Assembly (NCBI GenBank): GCA_023091665.1 | Contig: JALJCQ010000017.1 | Location: 434,001-498,000, forward strand | Reading direction: 5' to 3' | Length of the DNA stretch: 64,000 bases | Origin: Pythium myriotylum | Lineage: Eukaryota; Oomycota; Peronosporomycetes; Pythiales; Pythiaceae | Shown: positions 42,963-52,642 of the stretch, piece after piece | Position numbering within the stretch: the first letter of the stretch is position 1 | Layout of the letters: every line of letters starts with the position of its first letter | The notes under the pieces: model-generated | Told to the model about the DNA's origin: nothing | The model's database searches: none | Seen by the model: only the letters and a program-made list of their open reading frames with translations | Made by a program: the position numbers and the translations under genes

Positions 42963-43919
42963 CTAGTCGTCCTCCGACGCCGTCGGGCAGTCGCGCAACC
43001 AGTGGTTGCCCTTGCAGTGCCAGCATCCCGTTCGTGGCGCAGAGTCTCCTTGTTGCTCGGCGGCTGGCGGACGGCGGGGTTGCTGCTGCGCTGGAGGCGG
43101 CGGCGGTGGTGGTGGCGTGTTGCGCGGCGTGCGGTCGCGCTGGTCACCGCGGCGGCGCGCACCGGATTCAGCGTTCATCAAGTGGTAATGCTGTTGCTCG
43201 TTGGCCCTCTCAAGCACCAAATCGAAAAGCGCGATGTCACTCGTCTTAGCGGCTCGATGCTTGTACTGGACCAACCGCTTGATCTCAGCCTTGAGCGATG
43301 GCGGCTCGAGGTTCTCAATGGCTTGACGACAGCGCTCTTTCATCTTATTCTTGTAGTCCTCCGTGGACGTGCTTGACGTACCCAGTATATCGCCGAGACC
43401 GTACTTCTCAATGACGTGGTCCAGCTTACCAAAGTACTTCACGACGCGGGCCTCCACGTCAGGTTCGCTCATGCCCATCCTGAGCTCGCGGCGGAACACC
43501 TCGTCGATGTCCGGGACATGTCTGTTCTGCAGCTCGTTACAGCGCTTGGTGATCAGGGTCATGATCTCCTTGTCCGTCACCAGGTCCTCGTCCACGCGAA
43601 GACGGTACTTCAGTAGCTGCTCGTACAGGAGCGGTTCGATGGACGTCTGCACACTCACTCGCACGGCGTCGACGGACTCGCCGGTCGTCGCGCTGCACTC
43701 CTTGATGCGGCGCTCATACTGCTGGCGCTCGCGGATCCACTTCACCAGGCTCGCCTGGTCCCAGGCTGTGAGACGCGGCGCCTTAATGAACTCGTAGACC
43801 GGCGGCGGGTTCATGTCGACGTCGCCGTCGGGGTCGACGCGCCCGGTCGGCATGGTGCGGGTGCTTGTTGCTTCGGGGTTGCTTGTTGCTTGCTTGCGAT
43901 GCGGGGTTGCTTGCTTCAC
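42963..43919 (-). CDS. gag: Gypsy Gag with zinc knuckle
   Basis: About 318 codons; the first Met is at 43919, with a better candidate MPTGRVDPDG at 43853. A mostly helical capsid-like body is followed by a Pro-rich stretch and one zinc knuckle, CWHCKGNHWLRDC (CX2CX4HX4C). It ends in UAG at 42963-42965. Pol continues in the same frame after that codon rather than in a shifted frame. Confidence 0.88.
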   Translation of the reverse strand: MKQATPHRKQATSNPEATSTRTMPTGRVDPDGDVDMNPPPVYEFIKAPRLTAWDQASLVKWIRERQQYERRIKECSATTGESVDAVRVSVQTSIEPLLYEQLLKYRLRVDEDLVTDKEIMTLITKRCNELQNRHVPDIDEVFRRELRMGMSEPDVEARVVKYFGKLDHVIEKYGLGDILGTSSTSTEDYKNKMKERCRQAIENLEPPSLKAEIKRLVQYKHRAAKTSDIALFDLVLERANEQQHYHLMNAESGARRRGDQRDRTPRNTPPPPPPPPAQQQPRRPPAAEQQGDSAPRTGCWHCKGNHWLRDCPTASEDD

Positions 43920-43941
43920 TGGTGTGAGCCAAAGAATTCTT

Positions 43942-44353
43942 TATGGTCCAGTTTGGCGGATGCGAGGCAAATTTGCAAGTGAGATTGTTCTGTTAGCCCG
44001 AATGGCGGATCCTACGGGCTCTGGGCCTCTCAGTGTACATGCAAGGGGGGATTTGCCACGGCTCCATGGCGAAGTCCGTGCGTCGAGGCCTTGGAGCTCT
44101 CGGCGCTGGTGCTGGTGGTGCTGTTCACGTTGTTGGTGCTGTTGATGCTGTTGATGCTGTTGGTGATGGCTGCCTGTGATGGCTGCCGATGGTGGATGCT
44201 GGTGGCTGCCAGTGGTGGCTGCCGTTGGTGGATGCTGGTGGTGGATGCTGGTGGTGGATGCTGGTGGTGGATGCTGGGCGTTGGTGGCTGCCGCGGGTGG
44301 TGGCTGCAAGAGGCGGCTTGATGTTGGAGGTGGGAGTCCCACACCACACCACA
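43942..44353 (-). repeat. 5' LTR of the gypsy element
   Basis: 412 bp with three full 13-bp ATGCTGGTGGTGG units. Flanked outside by TCGAT, the target duplication. Confidence 0.95.
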
Positions 44354-45212
44354 TCGATCGAGTTCGGAATAGCCCTCGACTTCGTTGGGTGGAAGGCCAT
44401 TCATCAACTACCCCATAGCTCCAGCCGCCACCGACTGCTCTTCTACCGGATCAAAGGCCTCCACATGTCCGGATGGGATCGCCTCCACAATACGAAATGT
44501 AACCTGGTTGCATCCCTCCACTTGACGGACACAAACAGGTGCAAATCCACAGTAGTTCTTCAGATCCGATGAATCATCCTTCCCACAAGAACAATCGTAC
44601 CTTACGAAATGATCTTGGACAAACTATTAAACGTCTCCCTCTTTTTGACTCTATCACTGTACTCCACCGTGATCTGACAAAACGTTTCAAGAAATTACCA
44701 AAAGCTCTCATGTCTCCCGGATCGCAGGAACGTAACTTGCTTCTGACCCCTGTCGCTTTGACGTCTGCGCCTTCTCTCCGAGACACTTTTGGTAAGGTTC
44801 GATGCGCACCTTCACTAGAGTCCTTAAAACCGTTGAGTTTGCTGAGGAACAACCCACGGTTACTCGTGGTTACACGCCGGCTTGATTATAAAGGGGCTTC
44901 GCCCAACAATTTTGACAAACCGTATGCCCGTATTTGCGTGACAATGAAGCTTTCTATCCAATAATATTGAATGACACACGCATTTTTCACAAATTGAAAG
45001 TCCGTATTTGCGTGACAATGGCTGGCGGCTTCACGCGACTGGCCACAACTTTTGAACGCAGCCATTTTCGCAATTGCAAGACCCTCTTGCTTCCTCCTTG
45101 TGCCAAACTCTTCGACTGTAGATAACACACGTCACGAGGCCTCTACGCGATGCTTCATCAGATAGAGAGAATAACAAGCTATTAATAACGTTGAACACGG
45201 TTTTGAGGAAGC
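44354..45212. other. Region between gypsy element and secreted-gene copy C, unassigned
   Basis: It starts with the continuation of the interrupted open sequence (stop near 44571). It then holds a 141-codon plus-strand frame (44539-44964) without a recognised domain. GTATTTGCGTGACAATG occurs twice (about 44931 and 45004). No other features. Confidence 0.35.
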
Positions 45213-45500
45213 GTGCTAGAACTGAGCTCTCACGTGGCCGCCAAAGATCACCCACCTACAGCGGCGGAGACCATGCCACGCCGGACCACAAGCACGAGTC
45301 CGACTCCGAGAGCAGGACCGTCAACTCGCACGACGGCATCACGCCGACGTGTTCGTGCGCCAGTTTTCGCTCGCGCAGGTGAGCACGCTCAACCGGATGG
45401 GCGACACTATCGACCTGGAAAACCTCGTCGATACGTACTGTACTCTTCTCGTTCTTCCCATGCAGCTGGTGTGTGCACCGCTCGGGTTACTAAGCTGTTC
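45213..45500 (+). pseudogene. Internally deleted fragment of the coiled-coil gene
   Basis: It begins like ELSSHEAAKDDPPTTDE of the intact gene and runs through the RQFSLAQV segment. It then jumps to TLNRMGDTIDLENLV and the following intron, skipping about 200 bp of exon 1. Several small indels. It lies just beyond the 3' end of secreted-protein copy C; equivalent pieces flank copies A, B and D. Confidence 0.75.
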
Positions 45501-48127
45501 TACATTTTTGGAACCCGAGCATTTTGTAAGCCGCCCCAGATGCCCCGACGCATCCTTCCGGTGCATGATTGAAAATTGGGTACCACTAGATTGGCTCGTC
45601 ATCCGTCATGTTGAGGCTATCACCCAAACGTGTCCAACTTCTGAGCCACGCGGAGAGGCTTTCGGCGCTGTGTGATTGATGGGACACGGATTCAACGTAT
45701 GCACATTTCAATGTGATAGTAGGAGCAGCGAAATTTACGCGAATTCAAGCTACAGTACTCGTCCATTCGCATAGCCATACGAAGACAATATGGAGGAGCC
45801 ACCAGATACCAGAGAACACGAATCACTTTGGGTCCTTGTCGAAGAAGTGAGTGACTATGATGGGCACGTCGAGGTGTAGCGAGCCGGCTGCGTTGTTGGG
45901 CACCCAGAGCGCGAGCGAGCCGCCGCCTTTTCCAGGGATACCGAAGAGCCCTTTGCGCCAGCGATCCAAGTAGAGCGTCTTGTTTGAAAATTTGTCGAGG
46001 CTCTCCTTGAACGTCACGACCTGACCCACTGGCACCTCCACTTGGAACTCCTTCTTGCCGCCCGATCGGGTGTTGACCTTCACGGGGTACTTGTCCTTGC
46101 TGGTGAACGTGATGGTGAGCATTTTGTCGCCGACGGCTTTCCACGTGCCGGTGGCCCCTTCGAATGCCTTGCCATCAACCACCATACCGAGGGCTTTGTC
46201 AGCCGGGCCGTCAGCGATCTGCGTCTTGAAGCTAGTAATTCTGCACATGGGCAAAAGGAATTTGCGCACCATGGCCGCGATGCCCGTCGGGTCAAAGACA
46301 GCGATGGCGTCGAGGGAGAGCTGTGCAATGACGAGGCGGTACTTTTTGATGTTGAGCATCACTTTCTTGTGATCGAAAGCGGAGGCGATGACCTTATCGA
46401 CCATGACCTGCACAGCCGTGAAGAAGTCGCCGCTGGATTGGACACCGTCAGGGGCATTCTCTTCCCAGCACCCGGTGGTGGCAGCCGGTAGCTCGTTGAG
46501 AACGAGAGGCGAGTTGAGCACAAGGAACTGCAACGCCTCGAGTGGGGTATTGACATCGCCATTCATGATCTCCTGCACCTTGTCTTTGACCTTGTCGATG
46601 AACTCTTTGATCCGGCCACCGCACGTGGTGCCGGCCGAGATGATGCCCTGAATGTCTTGGTCAGTTAGCTCAGGTAGTTTCTTTGCGCCAGCTTGCGCAG
46701 TCGTCGTGGTCGAGACCGAGACCTTCTTGAACATCTTGACGAAGTTGAGCTTATCCTTGAGGTTGGTCTTGGAGAATTTGCCGTCGATGATGGCGATGAC
46801 GAGAGGCTTGACGACGCCCAAGATGTCGTTGGTCATATCGAGCGCCTTGGGGATGTCCACACCGATGCAAGTGGCAACGGCGACGGGCAGGTCGTAAACC
46901 ACGAAGTCAGTCTTATCGACGAGGCTCTTGACCTCTTCGCGAGTCGTGAGCTTGCCCTGGGTCTGTAGCTCGTCAAGATATCCCATGACTTTCTGCGTGA
47001 CGTCGTAGACTTTCTGTGCGCACGCGACGCCGACTTGGACCGCTTTGGCGGCCTTGGTGAGCTCACCGAAGAAGCCACCCGAGGCTGCAGTCAGGACAAC
47101 ATTGGCGACGGCGCTCACTTTGGTGAGGATCTCAAGCGTGCAGTCCTTGCCTTGTGGAAGGCACTCCATGCCACACTGCACTGGGTACTCGATGGGGCAC
47201 TGCGACCAGCACGTGAGGGCGTGGTCGTAGTTGAATCCCACTGGACATTCCTTGTTGTGGTAGAAAGCTGCGTGGCGGTAGCAGGCGGTGTCCGTGGGCT
47301 TGGGTTTGATGTTGGCGATCCATGTGCCGGAGTTGGCGGAAGAAGCTGGTGGTGTTTTGGCTCCAGCGGGCAGTGGAGTAGCGACCGGAGGCTGCGCAGC
47401 GGCGGGCGCCTGCTTGGCTGGGGCTGGGGCTGCGGCTCCTGCTGCAGGCTTGGCGGCGCCCGGTGCTCCAACTGTTGGCTTGGTCTGCCCTGTGGCAGGG
47501 ACTGGAGCTGCTGGAGCTGCTGCTGGCTTTGGCGCGGCGGCGCTCGCTGTTGTGGCACCAGCGTTTTGCTTGACGGGCGTCGCGGGCTTGGTCGTTGGGG
47601 CGGTCGGGATGTTGGCAGCGTGGACGGCTCCGTTCTGCGCTTCGACGGATACTTGCGGCGACGAGACAGACCGTGGCGACGGCAGTGAGCGGCCCGATGT
47701 TGACCATGGCGCGTGGCGGCTTGGGCTCTGCGCAGTCGATGCAAAGATCACAAGTGAGCAGAGGCGGCAGCGATGGCAATTGGCAGTGCACAGGGGTATG
47801 TACCAAGTGCGGCAGAGTCGAGCTCCTCGTGGCTATCGTGCCGCTCAGTCGTGTGACGTGGGTCTTGGTTGAGTGGAAGATACTGGATCGGCTTGCGCTC
47901 GTTGAGTTTTCTAGGTGCCAATGTGTATCCTTCTGGTGCATTTGCACTTCTGGATCTCTGAGCATCGAGTGGATGAGTAGGCGGATTTGCTGTCCTCCTA
48001 TGCGCCAAAGTGGAGACCATCTGACGATTCAGAACCCTGACCGCGGCTTTCCCATGTGGGGAGGTCCTACGTTGACAAGACTCAAAGATGGAACTTTGGT
48101 TGGCCGCGTGGGTGAGGAGGACCTGCT
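45383..48127. repeat. Arm C of the second large palindrome
   Basis: Reverse complement of 52267-55371, symmetric about 50197 (after removing a 362-bp insertion in the other arm). It contains secreted-protein copy C and its upstream flank. Homology to the A/B upstream flank continues beyond this arm to about 48240, then resumes after the Merlin element at about 49530. Confidence 0.9.
45823..47751 (-). CDS. Secreted-protein paralogue, copy C, signal peptide out of frame
   Basis: 642 codons in one frame, closely matching copy B from about residue 28 to the end, including the seven-Cys cluster and the C-terminal strand-rich part (ending FDKDPK). The Pro/Ala region is shorter. The ATG corresponding to copy B's start (47707) opens MVNIGPLTAVATVCLVAAS, but a 5-bp deletion near 47648 shifts it into a different frame (IRRSAERS...). 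The long frame therefore begins at an upstream ATG (47751) with a polar N-terminus and no signal peptide. It is probably a pseudogene or a non-secreted product. Confidence 0.75.
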   Translation of the reverse strand: MIFASTAQSPSRHAPWSTSGRSLPSPRSVSSPQVSVEAQNGAVHAANIPTAPTTKPATPVKQNAGATTASAAAPKPAAAPAAPVPATGQTKPTVGAPGAAKPAAGAAAPAPAKQAPAAAQPPVATPLPAGAKTPPASSANSGTWIANIKPKPTDTACYRHAAFYHNKECPVGFNYDHALTCWSQCPIEYPVQCGMECLPQGKDCTLEILTKVSAVANVVLTAASGGFFGELTKAAKAVQVGVACAQKVYDVTQKVMGYLDELQTQGKLTTREEVKSLVDKTDFVVYDLPVAVATCIGVDIPKALDMTNDILGVVKPLVIAIIDGKFSKTNLKDKLNFVKMFKKVSVSTTTTAQAGAKKLPELTDQDIQGIISAGTTCGGRIKEFIDKVKDKVQEIMNGDVNTPLEALQFLVLNSPLVLNELPAATTGCWEENAPDGVQSSGDFFTAVQVMVDKVIASAFDHKKVMLNIKKYRLVIAQLSLDAIAVFDPTGIAAMVRKFLLPMCRITSFKTQIADGPADKALGMVVDGKAFEGATGTWKAVGDKMLTITFTSKDKYPVKVNTRSGGKKEFQVEVPVGQVVTFKESLDKFSNKTLYLDRWRKGLFGIPGKGGGSLALWVPNNAAGSLHLDVPIIVTHFFDKDPK

Positions 48128-48363
48128 GTCTCCATTGTTGGGTTTGCTGACTGGGAAGATCCGCGTTCTGTGGGTACGACTGTTCTTGTCGACGATGACA
48201 CGAACTACTTCAAAAGTCGTGTGTTGTGAAGATTGCGTCCTATGGGAGCTGCTGGGCTCTACCGACTTAACGCCCCGGTTGATATATCAATTCGCACTTA
48301 ATCGAACAGTGACTGTATATTACGGATCTTAGTGGATCTCTACAGTTCTCTGTCTTGGTCTCT

Positions 48364-49348
48364 TCAACTTGGACTTGCTCGTGGGTGTCGCTTGATGGCT
48401 TGAACGATGCCCGCAAACTTGTTCTCGGCTACAGCATCAGGGTGAAAGAACCAACTCCGCCATAAACACTCATCCACAATGGCAGCAGCGTGATCCACGT
48501 CGCGAAGTCCTCGAATCTTCTTGATCTTCGACTTCAGCTTGGCCTCCCAGCAACCTTCTATGCCGTTGGTGTGAGCTCCGGTGACCGGATCCTTGAAGTT
48601 CTTTGAATGGTTGACCCACGTATGCATGTAGGACAAGTGCTTTAGCTTCTTGTTGTTGGCGAGCGTGTGCTTTTTGTTCGACGATACGTACGAGGCAAAA
48701 ATGTCACTGATAATGTGAGTGCTACGGGCATGTCAGAGTAGTAAAAAAATCATAAGCATTATCACGGCAGTAGTGGTTCACTTACTGTGGCAAGATGCAT
48801 TCAGCAATCTTAGTTGAAAGAGTCTCTTTCGTGCGGTCATCAAACGTGATGGCTGCAAACCACTTCTTTGTCGTTCTGTCGAATCCACCAAATACCCAGA
48901 ACTCCACATACTTCTTGCCGCGATGATACTTCTGCTTTTTCGCAGAAGTATCATCGCGGCAAGAAGTATGTGAGATCTTAAGGTACTCTTTCACCTTCTT
49001 CGCTGGCTCTTCGTTGGCGAAGTAAAAGAACAACATGATCAGAGTCGCGAGAGGTATCTTCGCACCGGCAAACACAGTGCCAGTGAGGACACTCAATGTC
49101 TTGTCACACCGTTGCTTATGACAGCGCCACTCGAACTGATTGATCTCCTTGTCCATTTTTCTGTACAACTTCATTGGGTTAGCACACTTAGGACAGAACG
49201 CTTTGGGTGGAATGAGGCCGATCAGCATTGCGTATTCGACAACTCGCAGCTCGTCGCTACCCTGGCACACTTTCATGACTATCTGGTGCGTGAAATTACC
49301 ACTGCCGGCAGTGCCGTACTCATATCCCGATGGCACGTAGGAGCCCAT
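48364..49348 (-). pseudogene. Merlin/ISXO2-like transposase, two exons, catalytic region destroyed
   Basis: Exons 48786-49348 and 48364-48706 are joined across a 79-nt intron (GTAAGT...CAG). The N-terminal zinc ribbon (FCPKCANPMKLY, then WRCHKQRCDKTLS) and FAGAKIPLATLIMLFFYFAN are typical. So are KYHRGKKYVEFWVFGGFDR, DIFASYVS and the C-terminal THTNGIEGCWEAKLK (NxxEGxW) of the IS1595/ISXO2 DDE family. Between the helical region and KYHRGKKY, where the first catalytic Asp should lie, a 31-bp inverted copy replaces the original sequence (48905-48972). The enzyme is therefore dead. Confidence 0.8.
48905..48972. repeat. Perfect fold-back palindrome inside the Merlin transposase, 31-bp arms
   Basis: Arms 48905-48935 and 48942-48972 are exact reverse complements with a 6-nt T-rich spacer. 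One arm is genuine transposase sequence (encoding KYHRGKKY); the other replaces the codons around the first catalytic residue. Confidence 0.95.
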
Positions 49349-49595
49349 TTTCCGGGGCTGTTGTTCGAGTTCGAAAGAGTGCGAGTGACGAAGTGGAGGG
49401 AACTGGCGTGTGGGCGGGAGATTTGAACAAGAAGGAATGATCGAGAAGCTTTGTACCTTATTAATTCACTTAAGTGCGATTTACTATCTAACCTTGACCG
49501 GGGTGGTAAGTCGGTAGAGCCAGCTGCTGTTTTTTTTTTTCGGGTGTCATGTGGTCGATATACATGGTCAGCATGGTTTTCACGTTGAGTCAAGG

Positions 49596-49636
49596 GGTTT
49601 CCGAGCGAGTAATTTGAAATTACTCGCTCGGAAACC
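49596..49636. repeat. Perfect palindrome, 20-bp arms
   Basis: Arms 49596-49615 and 49617-49636, single-base spacer, exact complementarity. Confidence 0.95.
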
Positions 49637-49842
49637 AACACAAACTACTAATTAGTAAAGTCCATCGATATAGAGACTGTTAGAAATCGGAGCAGCTAGT
49701 GAGTGCTCGGGTCGTGGCTTTCCTATACCAACGTACGTTACCCTGAAGCGAAATCATTAGAAAATACTAATTTTTAAAATTGGTAGTTACTCACTACAGA
49801 TCAAGCAATCATCAGGATCGATTTGCCGATGCCATCGTCCAG

Positions 49843-49889
49843 CTGACTTTCTCATACCCACCGAAGTTAGGTGGGTATGAGAAAGTCAG
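49843..49889. repeat. Perfect palindrome, 20-bp arms
   Basis: Arms 49843-49862 and 49870-49889 with a 7-nt spacer; exact complementarity. Confidence 0.95.
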
Positions 49890-50534
49890 TTAGGTCCTAA
49901 CGGGATAAAGGCCGTTCTCGGTATTGTGAAGTCATTTTTACCCGGTCTATTCATACGACCACCTTAGCAACAATATATTGGGAAGCAGGATATCATCGTT
50001 TGCTCCGAGTTATTTGGCCGGACACTGTGTCCATCACGTTAACTGTTTTCCATCGAACTTCGCATACCACAGTTCCGGAACCTGTGAAGTCAGAACCTCC
50101 CTATGTCGACATGAATTGCCGTCTTCTCTTGCAAGCGTACCTTACATGTGAAGTTTGTGTGTGTCTACTTTCGTTCGTCTATTGCTAACTACCGCCGTGG
50201 ATAATACGTGCGATTAATATACATTGTGCCCTTCTTCGGAATGCGCTGCTCTCGAAACAGATGCAGTCTTCAAACATATTACTGTAAAGTTTGTATTATA
50301 GTGCCCGAGGGTTATAGCCGTTCACCCCCTTGCTTGGGGAGGGAGGCCAAAAACAGGGGGGTTGAAAACAGAGTTTGTGACAGCATCAAGTGTATTAAGA
50401 TGTGTTATATTCTGGCTTGCATTCGACTCATGACGAAGTCGTTGAGTCGGCGGGTGGGGCTACACGAAAACGATCTCGTGCGACTCGTCGTCGAGATATT
50501 AACAGCACAAGATACAGTCACGCGGTGATGGTTG

Positions 50535-50805
50535 AGTCTTTCATTTCAGATCGCTTCGATGAGGAGCGCTTCGAACAACTCCGTCACGAGGTGCCATCCA
50601 GCACCGTCGCGTGGCGGCGATCGCCATCATACTCGGCAAGTATTCCAGCGTTCTCCTGCTGTACCCACTCGCGAATACACTTCCTGTCGACCTAGAACTT
50701 GTGAGTCGCAGCTCGAGTACCGATCTTCTTGGCTTCCGTGCCAACCTTCCTCTTCGTAGCGATGGTGAAACTGCGCCTCATTGTTTGCATCCAAGTTGGA
50801 AAATA
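50535..50805 (-). pseudogene. Pogo-like transposase N-terminal HTH relic
   Basis: The minus strand reads MRRSFTIATKRKVGTEAKKI and GTRAATHKF, a stop, then VDRKCIREWVQQ. This pattern resembles the Brinker/CENP-B-type helix-turn-helix that starts many oomycete pogo-like transposases. Stops and frame shifts interrupt it. No catalytic domain follows. Confidence 0.4.
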
Positions 50806-51133
50806 AGGCAAAGTCAGACGAGTGACGCTGGAAAACGGAGTCCAACCAGAGATGCTGTGGAATTCTAGAACGATTCAACCGAGTCAACCGAGCCAAAAGA
50901 CCACGAAAGCAAGGTTCTAGCAGGTCCTTGGCCAGCTATGTGAGTAATTCGGTGAGTTAACCAAATCTATTACAAAGGGGGAGGGGGCACAAGTCGTTAA
51001 CCCCCCCCCCCCCGAAGGAGGGGGTTAAAATAGAGGGGGGTTGAATTGGAGGGAGGGGGCTGAAATACAAAGTTTACAATAACAACTGCTATCAGTTCTC
51101 GTGATTGAGAACGGTCCTTTTCAACATGCTTGG

Positions 51134-51200
51134 ATCTTCCAATGTTAGCTGAGCCAAACCCAATGAATCATTGGGTTCGGCTCTGCTAACATTGGAAGAT
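51134..51200. repeat. Long fold-back palindrome, 33-bp arms, two mismatches
   Basis: Arms 51134-51166 and 51168-51200 around one base. Two internal mismatches suggest it is older than the perfect hairpins. Confidence 0.93.
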
Positions 51201-51884
51201 ACACACAACCCTCCACTGAGTCCTACGGGTGGCAGGTCCACTCTCATCGAACCTAATTGTACTAGGTTTTTAGCCACTCGAATTTCAACATGATTCTATG
51301 AGAGATTGGGAGGCTGGTAGTGGTCGGTGCCTAGTCACGAAGGTCGCTGAAAGGCGAATGCGAGCCCGCCATTGTCTTCTTGAAAATGACTTTCAACTTT
51401 AGATATTCTAAGTGACGGGGGGCGAACCTCGACCACGTCGAACCCTGTCCTGCTGCGGTCTGCAACGAAAGTTGCTCAAATGCTGCAATGGCCAGAGCTG
51501 CAGGTAGATCTCACCTCCGTACCTTCCAATGGCTTTGCACGAAGTAGAAACGTTTGTGGCGAGCTGCATCTCGCGATAATATCGTCATCGTCTACTGCCA
51601 GTCGGAAAATCTGAATGCAAGGCGAATGTCATGAAGTATTGGAGCGAGGTGTAGATCTAAGGTGTAAGAGTCATTGTAGTGTGATCACCTTGTGGGAGGC
51701 AGAACATTAATCAATCTGTCCTCGCGACTCGAGCAACAACCAAAACAGCTCCGGATGTATCGTATTCTTCGCTCGGCGCGGGGAAATGTGATTATCCGCA
51801 TATTCTGGTAAGACGGGGTGGGCTTCGTCCGCACGCCCACGTCGCGTTGTATCGTGCTGATTTGAATGGAGGCAGCAATAGATG

Positions 51885-52010
51885 GTGATGCAAATGAAGT
51901 CTATTGAGTTCAACGAGTGTGAATCCTAATAGCTAGGCAAAGCTCGGTGTGGGTCCTGCTAGCGCTCAACGTGGTCGGTTTGGGTGGACGCAGGTCTGTA
52001 GCGAGTAAAT
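51885..52010. repeat. Interspersed repeat, copy of 17766-17880
   Basis: It shares GAAGTCTATTGAGTTCAACG and about 100 bp of following sequence with 17766-17880, and its end (GGACGCAGGTCTGTAGCGAG) with 18951-18970. Confidence 0.65.
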
Positions 52011-52642
52011 GGAGGCAGCAATAATTGCTGCTTCTATCGTCGCTTCAAGTTGAGCTACGATATGAGCAAATCCTCAGAGCTTGATACACTGCAAGTGTCG
52101 ACATAGACGATGTCCATGGGGGGGCAGCCGACTGTTGTTGGCAAACATACGGCAATACGTTTCAAACCCGGATTCATAAGGTTTTCATATATTCACGGTG
52201 ACTCTCATGAGGTGCCTGCTGTCTATGTCGTCACGCGTACCGAGATGGAAGGCGTGATGATACAACAGCAGGCCCTCCTCACCCACGCGGCCAACCAAAG
52301 TTCCATCTTTGAGTCTTGTCAACGTAGGACCTCCCCACATGGGAAAGCCGCGGTCAGGGTTCTGAATCGTCAGATGGTCTCCACTTTGGCGCATAGGAGG
52401 ACAGCAAATCCGCCTACTCATCCACTCGATGCTCAGAGATCCAGAAGTGCAAATGCACCAGAAGGATACACATTGGCACCTAGAAAACTCAACGAGCGCA
52501 AGCCGATCCAGTATCTTCCACTCAACCAAGACCCACGTCACACGACTGAGCGGCACGATAGCCACGAGGAGCTCGACTCTGCCGCACTTGGTACATACCC
52601 CTGTGCACTGCCAATTGCCATCGCTGCCGCCTCTGCTCACTT

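Larger units (their letters stand above)
38831..44353 (-). mobile_element. Ty3/gypsy LTR retrotransposon with chromodomain, full length
   Basis: A 5523-bp element in minus orientation. It is bounded by LTRs 43942-44353 (5', 412 bp) and 38831-39294 (3', 464 bp), and by the 5-bp target duplication TCGAT (38826-38830 and 44354-44358). LTR ends read TGTGG...CCATA. The order protease, RT, RNase H, integrase, chromodomain places it with Ty3/gypsy chromovirus-like elements. A G-rich polypurine stretch (TTTGGGGGGCG) precedes the 3' LTR. The primer site after the 5' LTR (AAGAATTCTTTGG...) could not be assigned to a tRNA by eye. Confidence 0.93.
48255..49521 (-). mobile_element. Merlin (IS1016-like) DNA transposon
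   Basis: 1267 bp, flanked by the exact 8-bp duplication AGCTGCTG (48247-48254 and 49522-49529). The inverted ends begin GGCTCTACCGACTTA and stay recognisable for about 60 bp. It is inserted in the upstream flank shared by all four secreted-protein copies: sequence on both sides lines up with 27120-27370. It encodes one spliced transposase on the minus strand. Confidence 0.9.
49530..52266. other. Remainder of the spacer of the second large palindrome
   Basis: 49530-49730 resembles the distal upstream flank of copy A (27210-27370). Beyond it are three short palindromes, a decayed pogo-like fragment (50535-50800), a C13 run at 51001-51013, and the interspersed repeat at 51885-51990. No intact gene seen. 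Confidence 0.5.

Noticed and set aside
43941..44418. Similar low-complexity frames in the 5' LTR
   Set aside because: Same LTR minisatellite; no independent gene evidence.
50998..51060. C/G-rich run considered as a telomere-like or origin sequence
   Set aside because: A simple C13 run followed by G-rich sequence without the regular telomeric hexamer/heptamer.
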